Shown one piece after another: positions 1-12,041 of a stretch of 16,712 bases of DNA (within the stretch, counting starts at the first letter, position 1; each line of letters opens with the position of its first letter). Both the position numbers and the translations under genes were made by a program. The notes below the pieces were generated by a model. That model ran no database searches and was not told the origin of the DNA. It worked only from the letters and a program-made list of their open reading frames with translations. This DNA is from Candidatus Gallibacteroides avistercoris (lineage in GTDB: Bacteria > Bacteroidota > Bacteroidia > Bacteroidales > CHK158-818): positions 1 to 16,712 of the forward strand of contig DVNA01000157.1 in NCBI GenBank assembly GCA_018714665.1, in the 5' to 3' direction.

Positions 1-767
1 CCGTAGGTTCGTCTGCCAACTGTGCTTCGGCCATGATTGCCTTGAATGCAGCCGTAGCCGATCAGCTTCGTCTCTTCAAGACAGAAGTGGACGCAGAAAT
101 AGCCCAGGGAGTAGCCAAAGAAAAAGCTATTTTCAATGTGTTGAAAAAGTATCTGAAAGCCTCCAAGGCGATACGTTTTGACGGTAACGGATATAGCGAC
201 GAATGGAAAGCAGAAGCCGCCAAACGCGGATTGGATTGCGAAACCAGCGTGCCGTTGATTTATGATGCCTACCTGAAACCCGAAAGTATCCAGATGTTTG
301 CCGATACCAACGTCTTTACCGAGGTAGAATTGCACGCCCGTAACGAAGTCAAGTGGGAGATGTACACCAAGAAGATACAGATTGAAGCCCGCGTTTTGGG
401 CGATTTGGTGATGAATCACATCATTCCGGTAGCTACCCGTTACCAGTCTTCGTTACTCGATAACGTTTATAAGGTAAAAGCTCTTTTCCCAACGGAAAAA
501 GCAGAAAAGATTGCGGCTCAGGACATGACCCTGATTGAAAAGATTGCCAACCACTTGACGGTTATCAATGAAAAAGTGGCCCAGATGGTAGATGCCCGTA
601 AGGTGGCAAACAAAATCGAAACGGAAAGAGAAAAAGCCATTGCTTATCACGATACGGTAGCTCCTTTAATGGACGAAATCCGTTATCACGTCGATAAGCT
701 TGAATTGATGGTCGACAACGAAATCTGGCCTCTGCCCAAGTACAGGGAGTTGTTATTTATCAGGTAA
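1..767 (+). CDS. glnN: Glutamine synthetase type III, C-terminal part (5' end outside the window)
   Basis: The reading frame is already open at base 3, before the first ATG at 33, and reads VGSSANCASAMIALNAAVADQ, which is a type III glutamine synthetase signature, so the gene enters from the left and is partial. About 254 residues are visible of a family that is usually a little over 700. Glutamine synthetase joins ammonia to glutamate using ATP in the cytoplasm. The visible part is the helical C-terminal region ending in WPLPKYRELLFIR, typical of the family; most of the catalytic domain lies upstream and cannot be judged. Type III enzymes are characteristic of Bacteroidota and some cyanobacteria. 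It sits directly upstream of glutamate synthase, the next step of the GS-GOGAT cycle. A terminator hairpin follows the stop codon by about 20 bases. Confidence 0.93.
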   Translation, partial: VGSSANCASAMIALNAAVADQLRLFKTEVDAEIAQGVAKEKAIFNVLKKYLKASKAIRFDGNGYSDEWKAEAAKRGLDCETSVPLIYDAYLKPESIQMFADTNVFTEVELHARNEVKWEMYTKKIQIEARVLGDLVMNHIIPVATRYQSSLLDNVYKVKALFPTEKAEKIAAQDMTLIEKIANHLTVINEKVAQMVDARKVANKIETEREKAIAYHDTVAPLMDEIRYHVDKLELMVDNEIWPLPKYRELLFIR

Positions 768-784
768 AGAAAAAACATTTTAAG

Positions 785-867
785 AAGCGGTTACGAGATT
801 AAGGTTATGAAATCATTTTTTTTAGTTATTGTTTTAGGTTGATAATCTTTTCGTAACCGTTTTTTTT
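785..867 (+). terminator. Intrinsic terminator or attenuator between glnN and gltB
   Basis: A 9-bp arm, CGGTTACGA (788-796), pairs exactly with TCGTAACCG (851-859). An inner 5-bp arm, GATTA (797-801), pairs with TAATC (843-847), leaving three unpaired T on one side and an AT-rich loop of about 41 bases. Eight T follow (860-867). The form is that of a rho-independent terminator for glnN. It ends 16 bases before the gltB start, so gltB transcripts must either read through it or start inside it. I found no TTTG/TAnnTTTG promoter pair in 768-883. Confidence 0.7.
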
Positions 868-883
868 ATAACAAAGAAATAGG

Positions 884-5407
<4,524 letters not shown>

Positions 5408-5432
5408 AACAAGAGAAGCAAATCAGACAATC

Positions 5433-6857
5433 ATGGGAAATCCTAAAGCATTTTTGACGATACATAGAAAAGAGGCCGGTTACAGGCCTATACACGAACG
5501 TATTTGCGATTTCGGCGAGGTAGAACAGACGCTCAATGCCGAAGACCGCAAACTGCAAATATCCCGTTGTATGGATTGCGGAGTACCTTTCTGCCATTGG
5601 AGCTGTCCGTTGGGTAACCGGCAACCCGAATGGCAGGACCTTGCCTACAAGGGGAAATGGAAAGAGGCCTATCAGAATTTGCAGGAGACGGACGATTTTC
5701 CGGAATTTACCGGGCGTATCTGTCCCGCCTTGTGCGAAAAGGGGTGCGTATTGAAGCTTTCCGGCGAGCCGGTAACCATCCGCGAGAACGAAGCGGCTAT
5801 TGTAGAGCGTGCCTTTAACGAGGGATACATCGTGGCCCGTCCGCCTAAGAAACGTACCGGGAAGCGGGTGGCCGTAATCGGCTCCGGCCCGGCAGGATTG
5901 GCTTGCAGCAACCAGCTGAACAAGAAGGGACATTCGGTTACCCTTTTTGAAAAAGATGAAAAAGCAGGAGGTTTGTTGCGATTTGGTATCCCCGATTTCA
6001 AGCTGAATAAATCGGTCATAGACCGTCGTGTCAAGTTGTTGGAAGAAGAGGGTATCGAGTTCCGTTACAATACCCGGGTCGGGGAAGATATCACGGCCAA
6101 AGAGTTGTTGGCCGATTACGATGCCTTGTGCATCGCCATCGGGTCGGGTGTTCCTCGCGATCTGAACGTGGAAGGTCGCGATCTGGGCGGCATACACTTT
6201 GCCCTGGAATACTTGCAGCAACAGAATCGCATCGTTGCCGGCAAAGAGCTCCCTGCCGAACAACGTATCTCGGCAAAGGGGAAAAAGGTGCTGGTCATAG
6301 GCGGTGGCGATACCGGATCGGACTGCATCGGTACGGCCAACCGTCAAGGGGCAGCATCGGTCATGCAGATAGAGATCATGCCCAAACCTCCGGTGGGAGA
6401 AAATCCCGCCACGCCGTGGCCCCAATATCCGATGGTGTTGAAAACATCTTCGTCCCATCAGGAGGGGTGCGAGCGGCGTTGGTTGCTCGATACGAAACGG
6501 TTTATCGGCGAAAACGGTCAGGTAAAGGCCGTAGAGGTAAACGAAGTCGAGTGGCAAAAGGATGAAAAAAACGGGCGCATGAATTTGGTCCATACCGCTA
6601 AAAGCGAAATCATAGAAGCCGATCTGGTGTTGCTGGCCATGGGGTTTGTCCATCCCGTTTACGAAGGGTTGTTGGAAGAGTTGAACATTGAGCGGGACGG
6701 CCGCAAAAACGTCGCCATAGACGCCGCGTCACAAACCTCCGTCCCCCATGTCTTCGCCGCCGGCGATGCCGCATCCGGAGCCAGTCTGGTAGTTCGGGCC
6801 ATTGCTTCGGGACGGAAAGCCGCCCAAGAGATAGACAAGTTTTTGACAAAATCGTAA
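5433..6857 (+). CDS. gltD: Glutamate synthase, small (beta) subunit, NAD(P)H-dependent
   Basis: A 474-residue FAD/NAD(P)H oxidoreductase that passes electrons from NAD(P)H to GltB. The N-terminal iron-sulfur region is intact: Cys46, Cys49, Cys54 and Cys58 (CMDCGVPFCHWSC) and Cys97, Cys101 and Cys105 (CPALCEKGC). The FAD-binding motif GSGPAG is at 150-155, and the second dinucleotide-binding motif GGGDTG is at 290-295. The C-terminal GDAASGASLVVRAIASGR is the usual flavin-contacting end of this family. Length is normal. It lies 25 bases after gltB and has its own terminator just downstream. Whether NADPH or NADH is used cannot be told from the sequence. Confidence 0.97.
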   Translation: MGNPKAFLTIHRKEAGYRPIHERICDFGEVEQTLNAEDRKLQISRCMDCGVPFCHWSCPLGNRQPEWQDLAYKGKWKEAYQNLQETDDFPEFTGRICPALCEKGCVLKLSGEPVTIRENEAAIVERAFNEGYIVARPPKKRTGKRVAVIGSGPAGLACSNQLNKKGHSVTLFEKDEKAGGLLRFGIPDFKLNKSVIDRRVKLLEEEGIEFRYNTRVGEDITAKELLADYDALCIAIGSGVPRDLNVEGRDLGGIHFALEYLQQQNRIVAGKELPAEQRISAKGKKVLVIGGGDTGSDCIGTANRQGAASVMQIEIMPKPPVGENPATPWPQYPMVLKTSSSHQEGCERRWLLDTKRFIGENGQVKAVEVNEVEWQKDEKNGRMNLVHTAKSEIIEADLVLLAMGFVHPVYEGLLEELNIERDGRKNVAIDAASQTSVPHVFAAGDAASGASLVVRAIASGRKAAQEIDKFLTKS

Positions 6858-6867
6858 TTTTATCACG

Positions 6868-6898
6868 AATCTGCCGGTCTTGCTCCGGCAGATTTTTT
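6868..6898 (+). terminator. Intrinsic terminator after gltD
   Basis: A perfect 10-bp stem, AATCTGCCGG (6868-6877) with CCGGCAGATT (6885-6894), encloses a 7-base loop. The T run 6893-6898 overlaps the end of the stem and continues past it. It begins 11 bases after the gltD stop and should end the gltBD transcript, so the PurF-like gene downstream is probably transcribed partly or wholly from its own promoter. Confidence 0.8.
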
Positions 6899-6922
6899 AT
6901 TTTTAAACCGATTCATTGTAAA

Positions 6923-6941
6923 ATCCGTTACATTTACGGAT
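6923..6941. promoter_or_regulatory. Inverted repeat upstream of the purF-like gene (possible operator)
   Basis: ATCCGT (6923-6928) and ACGGAT (6936-6941) form a perfect 6-bp inverted repeat with a 7-base spacer, 21 bases before the purF start. The spacer contains TACATTTA (6929-6936), which resembles the Bacteroidota -7 element TAnnTTTG with one mismatch, but no TTTG lies at the right distance. It could be a repressor site or a small hairpin in the leader; the size is small enough that chance is possible. Confidence 0.25.
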
Positions 6942-6962
6942 GTTGTAAAAAAAGAGAAACAA

Positions 6963-8837
6963 ATGGCCGAAACGTTGAAACACGAGTGTGGCATTGCCAT
7001 GATAAGGTTGCTCAAACCGTTGTCTTATTACCGTCAGAAATACGGCACCAACCTCTATGCCTTAAACAAACTTTACCTGTTGATGGAAAAACAGCACAAC
7101 CGGGGACAGGAGGGAGCCGGGCTGGCTTGTGTAAAGCTGACGGCCCGGCCGGGCGAGGAGTATATTTTCAGGGAACGCGCCATGGGAACCAATGCCATTC
7201 AAGAGATATTTGCCCATGTCCATGCGCAGATGGCATCCGGGAAAGAGGAGATCTCGACAGAGTCCCCCTTTGTCGGTGAGGCCTATATGGGTCATCTGCG
7301 TTACAGCACTACCGGACGTTCCGGTATCTCCTATGTCCACCCCTTTTTGAGGCGGAATAACTGGAAGTCCCGCAACCTCACCCTCTGCGGAAATTTCAAT
7401 TTGACCAACGTCGATGAACTTTTCGACGCCATTGTGGCAGACGGGCAGCATCCACGTATCTATTCCGATACGTTTATCATGCTCGAACAGGTAGGCCATG
7501 AACTCGACCAGGAGAACCAGCGCCTCTACGACCGCTACAAACAGGAGGGATTCCGAGGCCGCGAATTGACGGCGAAGATAGAAGACAACATCGATATTCC
7601 CCGGGTGCTCAGGCGGGCCTCCGGTATCTGGGATGGCGGCTATGTCATTTGCGGAATGACCGGCAGCGGCGACGCATTTGCGTTCAGAGACCCGCGGGGT
7701 ATCCGTCCCGCCTTCTATTATACCGACGACGAGGTGGTAGTAGTAGCATCCGAGCGTCCCGTTATCCAGACGGTGATGAACGTGTCGCAGGAGAGCGTTT
7801 GTGAATTGAAACCGGGTCATGGTATCTGGGTGAACAAGTTGGGCAAGGTGTCGGTAGAGACTATTCAGGAACCCCTCAATTACAGTGCCTGTTCATTCGA
7901 GCGCATCTATTTTTCGAGAGGCAGCGATGCCGACATTTATCAGGAGCGCAAGTCGCTCGGCCGGCTCCTTTGTCGTCCGGTGTTGGAGAAGATCGGTTAC
8001 GACTTGCAGCATACCGTCTTCTCCTTTATCCCCAACACGGCCGAGGTGGCCTTTTACGGATTGTTGGAGGGGATGGACCAGTACCTCGATACGGTAAAGA
8101 GAGAAAAATTGTTGTCCTGTAACGGTCGTATGACGCAACAGGAATTGGACGAGATATTGCATTGGAAGGTCCGTTCCGAGAAAGTAGCCATAAAAGACAT
8201 CAAGCTCCGCACCTTTATCGCCGAAGGCAATACCCGCAACGACCTTGCCACCCATGTGTACGACATCACTTACGGGACCATCGAGCCGGGTGTAGATAAT
8301 CTGGTGGTCATCGACGACAGTATTGTGCGGGGTACCACCCTGCGGCAAAGTATTATTAAGATATTGGACCGTTTGCATCCCAAGAAAATCATCATCGTAT
8401 CCTCCTCTCCCCAGATACGCTATCCCGACTGCTACGGCATCGATATGTCGCGCATGGGCGAGTTTATCGCCTTCAAGGCTGCCGTCGAATTGTTGAAGGA
8501 GCAGGGTAAAGAGCATATCTTGCAGGATGTTTACCGCAAATCGAAAGCCCAGCAACATCTACCCAAGGAACAGATAGTCAATTATGTGCGTGAAATATAT
8601 ACACCGTTTACGCAGGACGATATTTCCAAACAGATTGCCCGTATGCTGACACCTCCGGGAACACGGGCAGAGGTAGAGCTGGTGTTTCAAACCTTGGACG
8701 GTTTGCATACAGCCATTCCCGGTTATCCGGGCGATTGGTACTTTTCCGGGAATTATCCTACGCCGGGAGGGAATCGTCTGGTAAACAATGCCTTTATCAA
8801 CTTTGTGGAAGGTGCCGACGAGAAACGTTCCGTTTAG
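6963..8837 (+). CDS. purF: PurF-like amidophosphoribosyltransferase, long divergent form
   Basis: Class II glutaminase fused to a phosphoribosyltransferase domain; the PurF reaction makes 5-phosphoribosylamine from PRPP and glutamine, the first step of purine synthesis. The N-terminal nucleophile is Cys9, exposed after removal of an 8-residue propeptide. Arg113 (HLRYSTTG) and NFNLTN (144-149) belong to the glutaminase site. The PRPP loop VVIDDSIVRGTT (448-459) is near perfect, and RTFI (416-419) and YGID (491-494) also match. At 624 residues it is longer than the usual approximately 470-510. Three of the four [4Fe-4S] cysteine positions known from Bacillus subtilis PurF appear lost: YPDCYGID has Asp where PCFYGID has Cys, and the C-terminal CxxC aligns with Gly590 and Tyr593. 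The glutaminase motif HNGNL reads GNFNL. This may be the housekeeping PurF or a Bacteroidota paralogue; the genome would need to be searched for a second, standard PurF. Confidence 0.85.
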   Translation: MAETLKHECGIAMIRLLKPLSYYRQKYGTNLYALNKLYLLMEKQHNRGQEGAGLACVKLTARPGEEYIFRERAMGTNAIQEIFAHVHAQMASGKEEISTESPFVGEAYMGHLRYSTTGRSGISYVHPFLRRNNWKSRNLTLCGNFNLTNVDELFDAIVADGQHPRIYSDTFIMLEQVGHELDQENQRLYDRYKQEGFRGRELTAKIEDNIDIPRVLRRASGIWDGGYVICGMTGSGDAFAFRDPRGIRPAFYYTDDEVVVVASERPVIQTVMNVSQESVCELKPGHGIWVNKLGKVSVETIQEPLNYSACSFERIYFSRGSDADIYQERKSLGRLLCRPVLEKIGYDLQHTVFSFIPNTAEVAFYGLLEGMDQYLDTVKREKLLSCNGRMTQQELDEILHWKVRSEKVAIKDIKLRTFIAEGNTRNDLATHVYDITYGTIEPGVDNLVVIDDSIVRGTTLRQSIIKILDRLHPKKIIIVSSSPQIRYPDCYGIDMSRMGEFIAFKAAVELLKEQGKEHILQDVYRKSKAQQHLPKEQIVNYVREIYTPFTQDDISKQIARMLTPPGTRAEVELVFQTLDGLHTAIPGYPGDWYFSGNYPTPGGNRLVNNAFINFVEGADEKRSV

Positions 8838-8881
8838 TGCCACGGCAGAAAAAACGAACCTTTGTTGGTAATATAATATAT

Positions 8882-8924
8882 AAGAAAAGAGAAGCGTCGT
8901 TGGAAGATGCTTCTCTTTTCTTTT
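8882..8924 (+). terminator. Intrinsic terminator after the purF-like gene
   Basis: A perfect 14-bp stem pairs 8882-8895 with 8909-8922 (core GAAAAGAGAAGC with GCTTCTCTTTTC) around a 13-base loop. It ends in a T run at 8921-8924. It lies 44 bases after the stop codon. Confidence 0.8.
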
Positions 8925-9015
8925 GTAAATGCCTGCTTTTTTCATAATACAGAATATCTTTATGTTATACGGATATTTATTTTTTGTAATATTTATTTGA
9001 TTTTTTTGCTCAAAA

Positions 9016-9047
9016 TTTGTAATTGTGAAAAAATATACCTAATATTG
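9016..9047 (+). promoter_or_regulatory. Candidate Bacteroidota-type promoter for the lipoprotein/TlpA locus
   Basis: TTTG (9016-9019) is followed after exactly 20 bases by TAATATTG (9040-9047), one mismatch from the -7 consensus TAnnTTTG. It would start transcription near 9054 and give a leader of about 170 bases. Confidence 0.4.
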
Positions 9048-9208
9048 AGCCAGAAATATTCGTTACAATGTGAAATACACACTTATGTAAAATTTCTAAG
9101 ATGGTGGAACTGCGCTGAGGATATGATGTCCCGATCTATTTTCGGGTTAAGATAAAAGAGTGATACATATATTTTTAAGGGAGATTTTTTTTACAAGATG
9201 ATTTTGAC

Positions 9209-9214
9209 AGGAGG
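9209..9214 (+). promoter_or_regulatory. Strong Shine-Dalgarno site deciding the start at 9223
   Basis: AGGAGG lies 8 bases before the ATG at 9223. This is stronger than at any other gene in the window, and strong sites are uncommon in Bacteroidota. It favours the ATG at 9223 over the in-frame ATG at 9241. Confidence 0.6.
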
Positions 9215-9222
9215 AGTATGTT

Positions 9223-10098
9223 ATGAAAAGAGAGAAGAAGATGAGAAAGAGTTTGATTTTATTTTTGTCCATTCCATTTTGGATAAGTTGTCAGCAGGTA
9301 AAAGCGCCGGAAGAGCCGATCCGCCCCAATCACATTGTATTTATTTTCGATACGCTTTATCAGGACTGTAATACGTTGAAATTTCCTGGGGCAGGCGAAT
9401 CAACCGTTTTTGGTCCTTTATTGTCTTTCCGTGGAAAAGGGCCGAAACCTTCCCCGCTGATGGAAATAAAAAAAGATACGTTGACGATGGAGATATTCGA
9501 CGACAGTTTATTGATAGTCGATTACCGCAATAACCCGCTTCATACCATCTCTTTTCTTGTAAAGAAGGGAGATACGTTGTTGGTTCGGAACCAAAAGGTA
9601 ACCCCGTTTATCACATTAAAGAACCGGGAGGTTTTGCCGTATGACCTCAATTACCCTTATTACCGAGCACAACGCTATGGGATGGAGGGCGGTTTCCTGT
9701 TACAAGATTTTATGGCTAGTCCTTTTTTTATAGGACGGTTTCTCGATAAATACACCTACGAAGAAGTCTTCCAGAAGTATCAGGACGAGTTGAATGACGA
9801 AGCCTTGTGGCTCGACTCGTTATACCGGGAGAATCTTTTGTCGGAGGAAGCATACAAGATGTATGAATGGTACAATCGATATGAACGTATGGATATGAAA
9901 GTTCATGACAAGACAACCCCGTTGGATACGATTCGGGCCATGTTGTATGCATACGACGATTCTATCTTCCGCCATGATTATTACGCCTCGTACCGATATG
10001 CACATATTGCCGGGCCGCCGACGAATATTATATTTACCGTCGGCAACCCCAACCGACCGCACAAAGGCCTTACGATCTGGAAGAAGCCTATCTGTTGA
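9223..10098 (+). CDS. Putative lipoprotein, N-terminal half of a split TlpA-family protein
   Basis: A 291-residue protein with a lipoprotein-type signal: a charged start (MKREKKMRK), a hydrophobic stretch (LILFLSIPFW), then ISC with Cys23 as the probable lipidated residue. Export to the cell envelope is inferred. The rest resembles the N-terminal region found ahead of thioredoxin domains in Bacteroidota TlpA-type proteins, rich in beta-like segments and then Tyr/Asp/Glu-rich helices. I recognise no catalytic motif in this half. It ends in TGA at 10096-10098, overlapping the ATG of the thioredoxin frame (TGATG). Its last residues (about IWKKPIC) look unlike the preceding sequence, while the next frame over the same bases reads YDLEEAYLLMTADTLL, which looks native. 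I infer a one-base loss at about 10,060-10,075 in an originally single gene of about 500 codons; two translationally coupled genes are the alternative. Confidence 0.7.
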   Translation: MKREKKMRKSLILFLSIPFWISCQQVKAPEEPIRPNHIVFIFDTLYQDCNTLKFPGAGESTVFGPLLSFRGKGPKPSPLMEIKKDTLTMEIFDDSLLIVDYRNNPLHTISFLVKKGDTLLVRNQKVTPFITLKNREVLPYDLNYPYYRAQRYGMEGGFLLQDFMASPFFIGRFLDKYTYEEVFQKYQDELNDEALWLDSLYRENLLSEEAYKMYEWYNRYERMDMKVHDKTTPLDTIRAMLYAYDDSIFRHDYYASYRYAHIAGPPTNIIFTVGNPNRPHKGLTIWKKPIC

Positions 10099-10724
10099 TG
10101 ACGGCGGATACCCTTTTAAGAGGAGAGTTGCGCGATATGTTGAGCGTACAGTGGCGGGTAAAGCTCGTAGAGCAGAAACCGTATGAAACCGCAAAGAAAT
10201 ATTACGACGAGTTGTGTTCCATCCCCGACAGTAATTTTGTGTCGATCATTCGGGATCGTTACGGGAGGCGATTTGATGAGACGTTGCGTTCGTCCAACCA
10301 GTTGGAGTTGAAGGCTCCGGATGGTACCCGTTTTACTTTTGAGAAATTTCTGGAACAACACAGGGGGAAAGTCGTTTACGTAGATTTCTGGGCCTCGTGG
10401 TGTATTCCGTGTTTAGAGGGGATACCATCGTCCGTACGGCTTCGTGAGGGGTATTCCGGCAAGGATGTCGTATTCGTATATCTGTCGATGGATGCTACCG
10501 ACTCAGACTGGAAGGAATCCTGGGAAAAGGCACTGTTAACGGGTTATGGACATAACTATTTGATATTGAATGCTTCGTCCTCCTCGTTGATCAAGGAGAA
10601 TAAGGTAAGATACATCCCTCGGTTTTTCTTGTTTGGCAAAGATGGAAAGTTGATACATGATAAAGCCCCGGCCCCGGAAACGGACGAAATTCGGAAACTG
10701 ATAGATGAGGCCCTTTTAAAATAG
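10098..10724 (+). CDS. Thioredoxin-like TlpA-family protein, C-terminal half of a split gene
   Basis: A thioredoxin-fold domain with the redox motif WCIPC (cysteines encoded at 10401-10403 and 10410-10412) preceded by VVYVDFWAS, and the cis-proline segment RYIPRF, which is also typical. Such proteins reduce or exchange disulfides, normally outside the cytoplasm. The ATG at 10098 overlaps the stop of the upstream frame; a TTG at 10095 is the other possible start. Neither start gives a signal peptide, so a protein made from here alone would stay in the cytoplasm, which is odd for this family. The frame stays open upstream to base 9978 and reads YDLEEAYLL just before the ATG, so I think this is the second half of one exported lipoprotein separated by a frameshift. 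The pair has no other neighbours on its strand. Confidence 0.7.
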   Translation: MTADTLLRGELRDMLSVQWRVKLVEQKPYETAKKYYDELCSIPDSNFVSIIRDRYGRRFDETLRSSNQLELKAPDGTRFTFEKFLEQHRGKVVYVDFWASWCIPCLEGIPSSVRLREGYSGKDVVFVYLSMDATDSDWKESWEKALLTGYGHNYLILNASSSSLIKENKVRYIPRFFLFGKDGKLIHDKAPAPETDEIRKLIDEALLK

Positions 10725-10900
10725 ACCGGTTTTTATCCTGTTTTAGACCGTAATATCTGGATGTCCCGATAGGAATATCGGTAGTTGTCGTATTTCGTAT
10801 CTGGATCGATACATATAAATCCGGTCATGGAGCTGCGAAAAGAACAATCCTGTTGTTGCCTGTGAAGGGCTCCATAACCGATTGGCCGGTATTCTACAAG

Positions 10901-10943
10901 ACCCCGGAACAAACTTGTTTATTCAAACAGTTTGTTCCGGGGT
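10901..10943. terminator. Stem-loop between convergent genes (bidirectional terminator candidate)
   Basis: A perfect 15-bp stem pairs 10901-10915 with 10929-10943 (core CCCCGGAACAAACT with AGTTTGTTCCGGGG) around a 13-base loop. It lies between the + strand thioredoxin gene and the end of the minus-strand thiL. T runs are weak on both sides, so it may act as a terminator in both directions or as a 3' stabilising structure. A smaller hairpin, CCGATA-GGAA-TATCGG, lies at 10766-10781. Confidence 0.6.
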
Positions 10944-10996
10944 ATAAATTTATACGGAGTATCGTTTGCGGTTTATCGGATCGGGTATTCTGCGGG

Positions 10997-12022
10997 TTAT
11001 GCTTCCAGAGAGTTCCAGCCTTGGGCTTTGAGTTGAATTTCGGCTCCGTCGCGGGTGATGAGGCAGGCACCCAACGATTCGGCGGTAATATGCCCGATGA
11101 TATGTACTCCCTCTATGGCCGCCACGTTGTCGTGTTGGGTGAGTGGTACGGTAAACAGCAATTCGTAATCTTCCCCTCCGTTCAGGGCCACGGTGGTTAC
11201 ATTCAGGTTGAACTCTTCGGCCATAGAGGCGGTCTGGTAGTCGATGGGAAGCCGGTCTTCGTATATGCGGCAGCCGGTGTGGCTTTGTTTGCAGATGTGC
11301 AGCAGTTCCGAGGATAGCCCGTCCGATATGTCCATCATGGCAGTAGGGGTGATGCCTCTTTTGGCCAGTTCGGCAATGATGTCTTTTCGAGCTTCCGGTT
11401 TGAGCTGACGTTCGAGGATATACTCTTTTCCTTCAAATGCTGGTGAGAAATCCGCTTCTTGGGAGAATACCGTTTTTTCCCGTTCAAGCAGTTGAAGCCC
11501 CATATAGGCAGCCCCTAAATCTCCGCTGACACAAATCAGGTTGTTCTCTTGTGCTCCGTTCCTGTAAACGATCTGTCCGGAAATCCCTTCACCTATGCAG
11601 GTAATGCTGATGGTCAACCCGGTAAGCGAGGCAGAGGTATCGCCACCCACTAAATCTACGCCGTAAATGTCGCAAGCCAGGCGTATCCCGTCGTAAAGTT
11701 CCTCCATATCCTCGACGGAAAACCGTTTCGATACCCCCAGCGATACGGTAATCTGCTTCGGCTGTCCGTTCATGGCATATATGTCCGAAAAATTGACCAC
11801 AGCCGATTTGTATCCCAGATGTTTCAGCGGGACGTATGTCAGGTCGAAGTGGATGCCTTCCAGCAGGAGGTCGGTCGTAACGAGCGTTTGGCAGTTCGTA
11901 TAGTCCAATACGGCAGCGTCGTCGCCGACACCTTTTATCGAAGAACGGTTTTTTAATTTGATCTCTTGGGTCAGGTGGTCGATCAGCCCGAATTCCCCCA
12001 ATGAGGCAATATCTGTTTTCAT
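10997..12022 (-). CDS. thiL: Thiamine-monophosphate kinase
   Basis: Phosphorylates thiamine monophosphate with ATP to give thiamine diphosphate, the active cofactor. At 341 residues the length is normal. The family's Mg/ATP-binding motifs are all visible: GVGDDAAV (31-38), TTDLLLEGIHFD (49-60), NFSDIYAMNG (77-86), GGDTS (126-130), SDGLSSEL (233-240) and GGEDYELLF (282-290). It is the last gene of the sppA-lpxK-punA-thiL operon and begins 19 bases after the punA stop. No thiamine-pyrophosphate riboswitch is visible in that gap, so expression probably follows the operon promoter. Confidence 0.96.
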   Translation of the reverse strand: MKTDIASLGEFGLIDHLTQEIKLKNRSSIKGVGDDAAVLDYTNCQTLVTTDLLLEGIHFDLTYVPLKHLGYKSAVVNFSDIYAMNGQPKQITVSLGVSKRFSVEDMEELYDGIRLACDIYGVDLVGGDTSASLTGLTISITCIGEGISGQIVYRNGAQENNLICVSGDLGAAYMGLQLLEREKTVFSQEADFSPAFEGKEYILERQLKPEARKDIIAELAKRGITPTAMMDISDGLSSELLHICKQSHTGCRIYEDRLPIDYQTASMAEEFNLNVTTVALNGGEDYELLFTVPLTQHDNVAAIEGVHIIGHITAESLGACLITRDGAEIQLKAQGWNSLEA

Positions 12023-12041
12023 GAGTAGAGTTTCTGTATTG

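Larger units (their letters stand above)
8925..9222. other. AT-rich intergenic region before the lipoprotein gene
   Basis: Together with the purF terminator this is a gap of 385 bases without a gene. It is clearly richer in A and T than the flanking genes. I see a candidate promoter at 9016-9047, a small CCCGA/TCGGG hairpin at 9130-9146 without a T run, and a strong Shine-Dalgarno site at 9209-9214. An open frame of 82 codons at 8907-9155 runs across the terminator and reads as low-complexity Phe/Ile-rich sequence, so I do not treat it as a gene. Confidence 0.6.

Noticed and set aside
7062..8558. Two minus-strand frames (252 and 221 codons) within the purF-like gene
   Set aside because: Both are antisense to the glutaminase and PRPP-binding regions and have no motif of their own.
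8907..9155. An 82-codon + strand frame in the AT-rich gap
   Set aside because: It begins inside the purF terminator, is dominated by Phe, Ile and Leu codons from AT-rich DNA, and has no ribosome site.
10050..10098. A programmed -1 frameshift in the lipoprotein/TlpA gene
   Set aside because: I looked for an X-XXY-YYZ slippery heptamer in the zero frame through the overlap and found none, so a mutation or sequence error is the simpler reading; it is kept only as a remote possibility.
10853..11317. A 154-codon + strand frame over the thiL end
   Set aside because: It spans the convergent terminator stem-loop and is antisense to conserved ThiL motifs.
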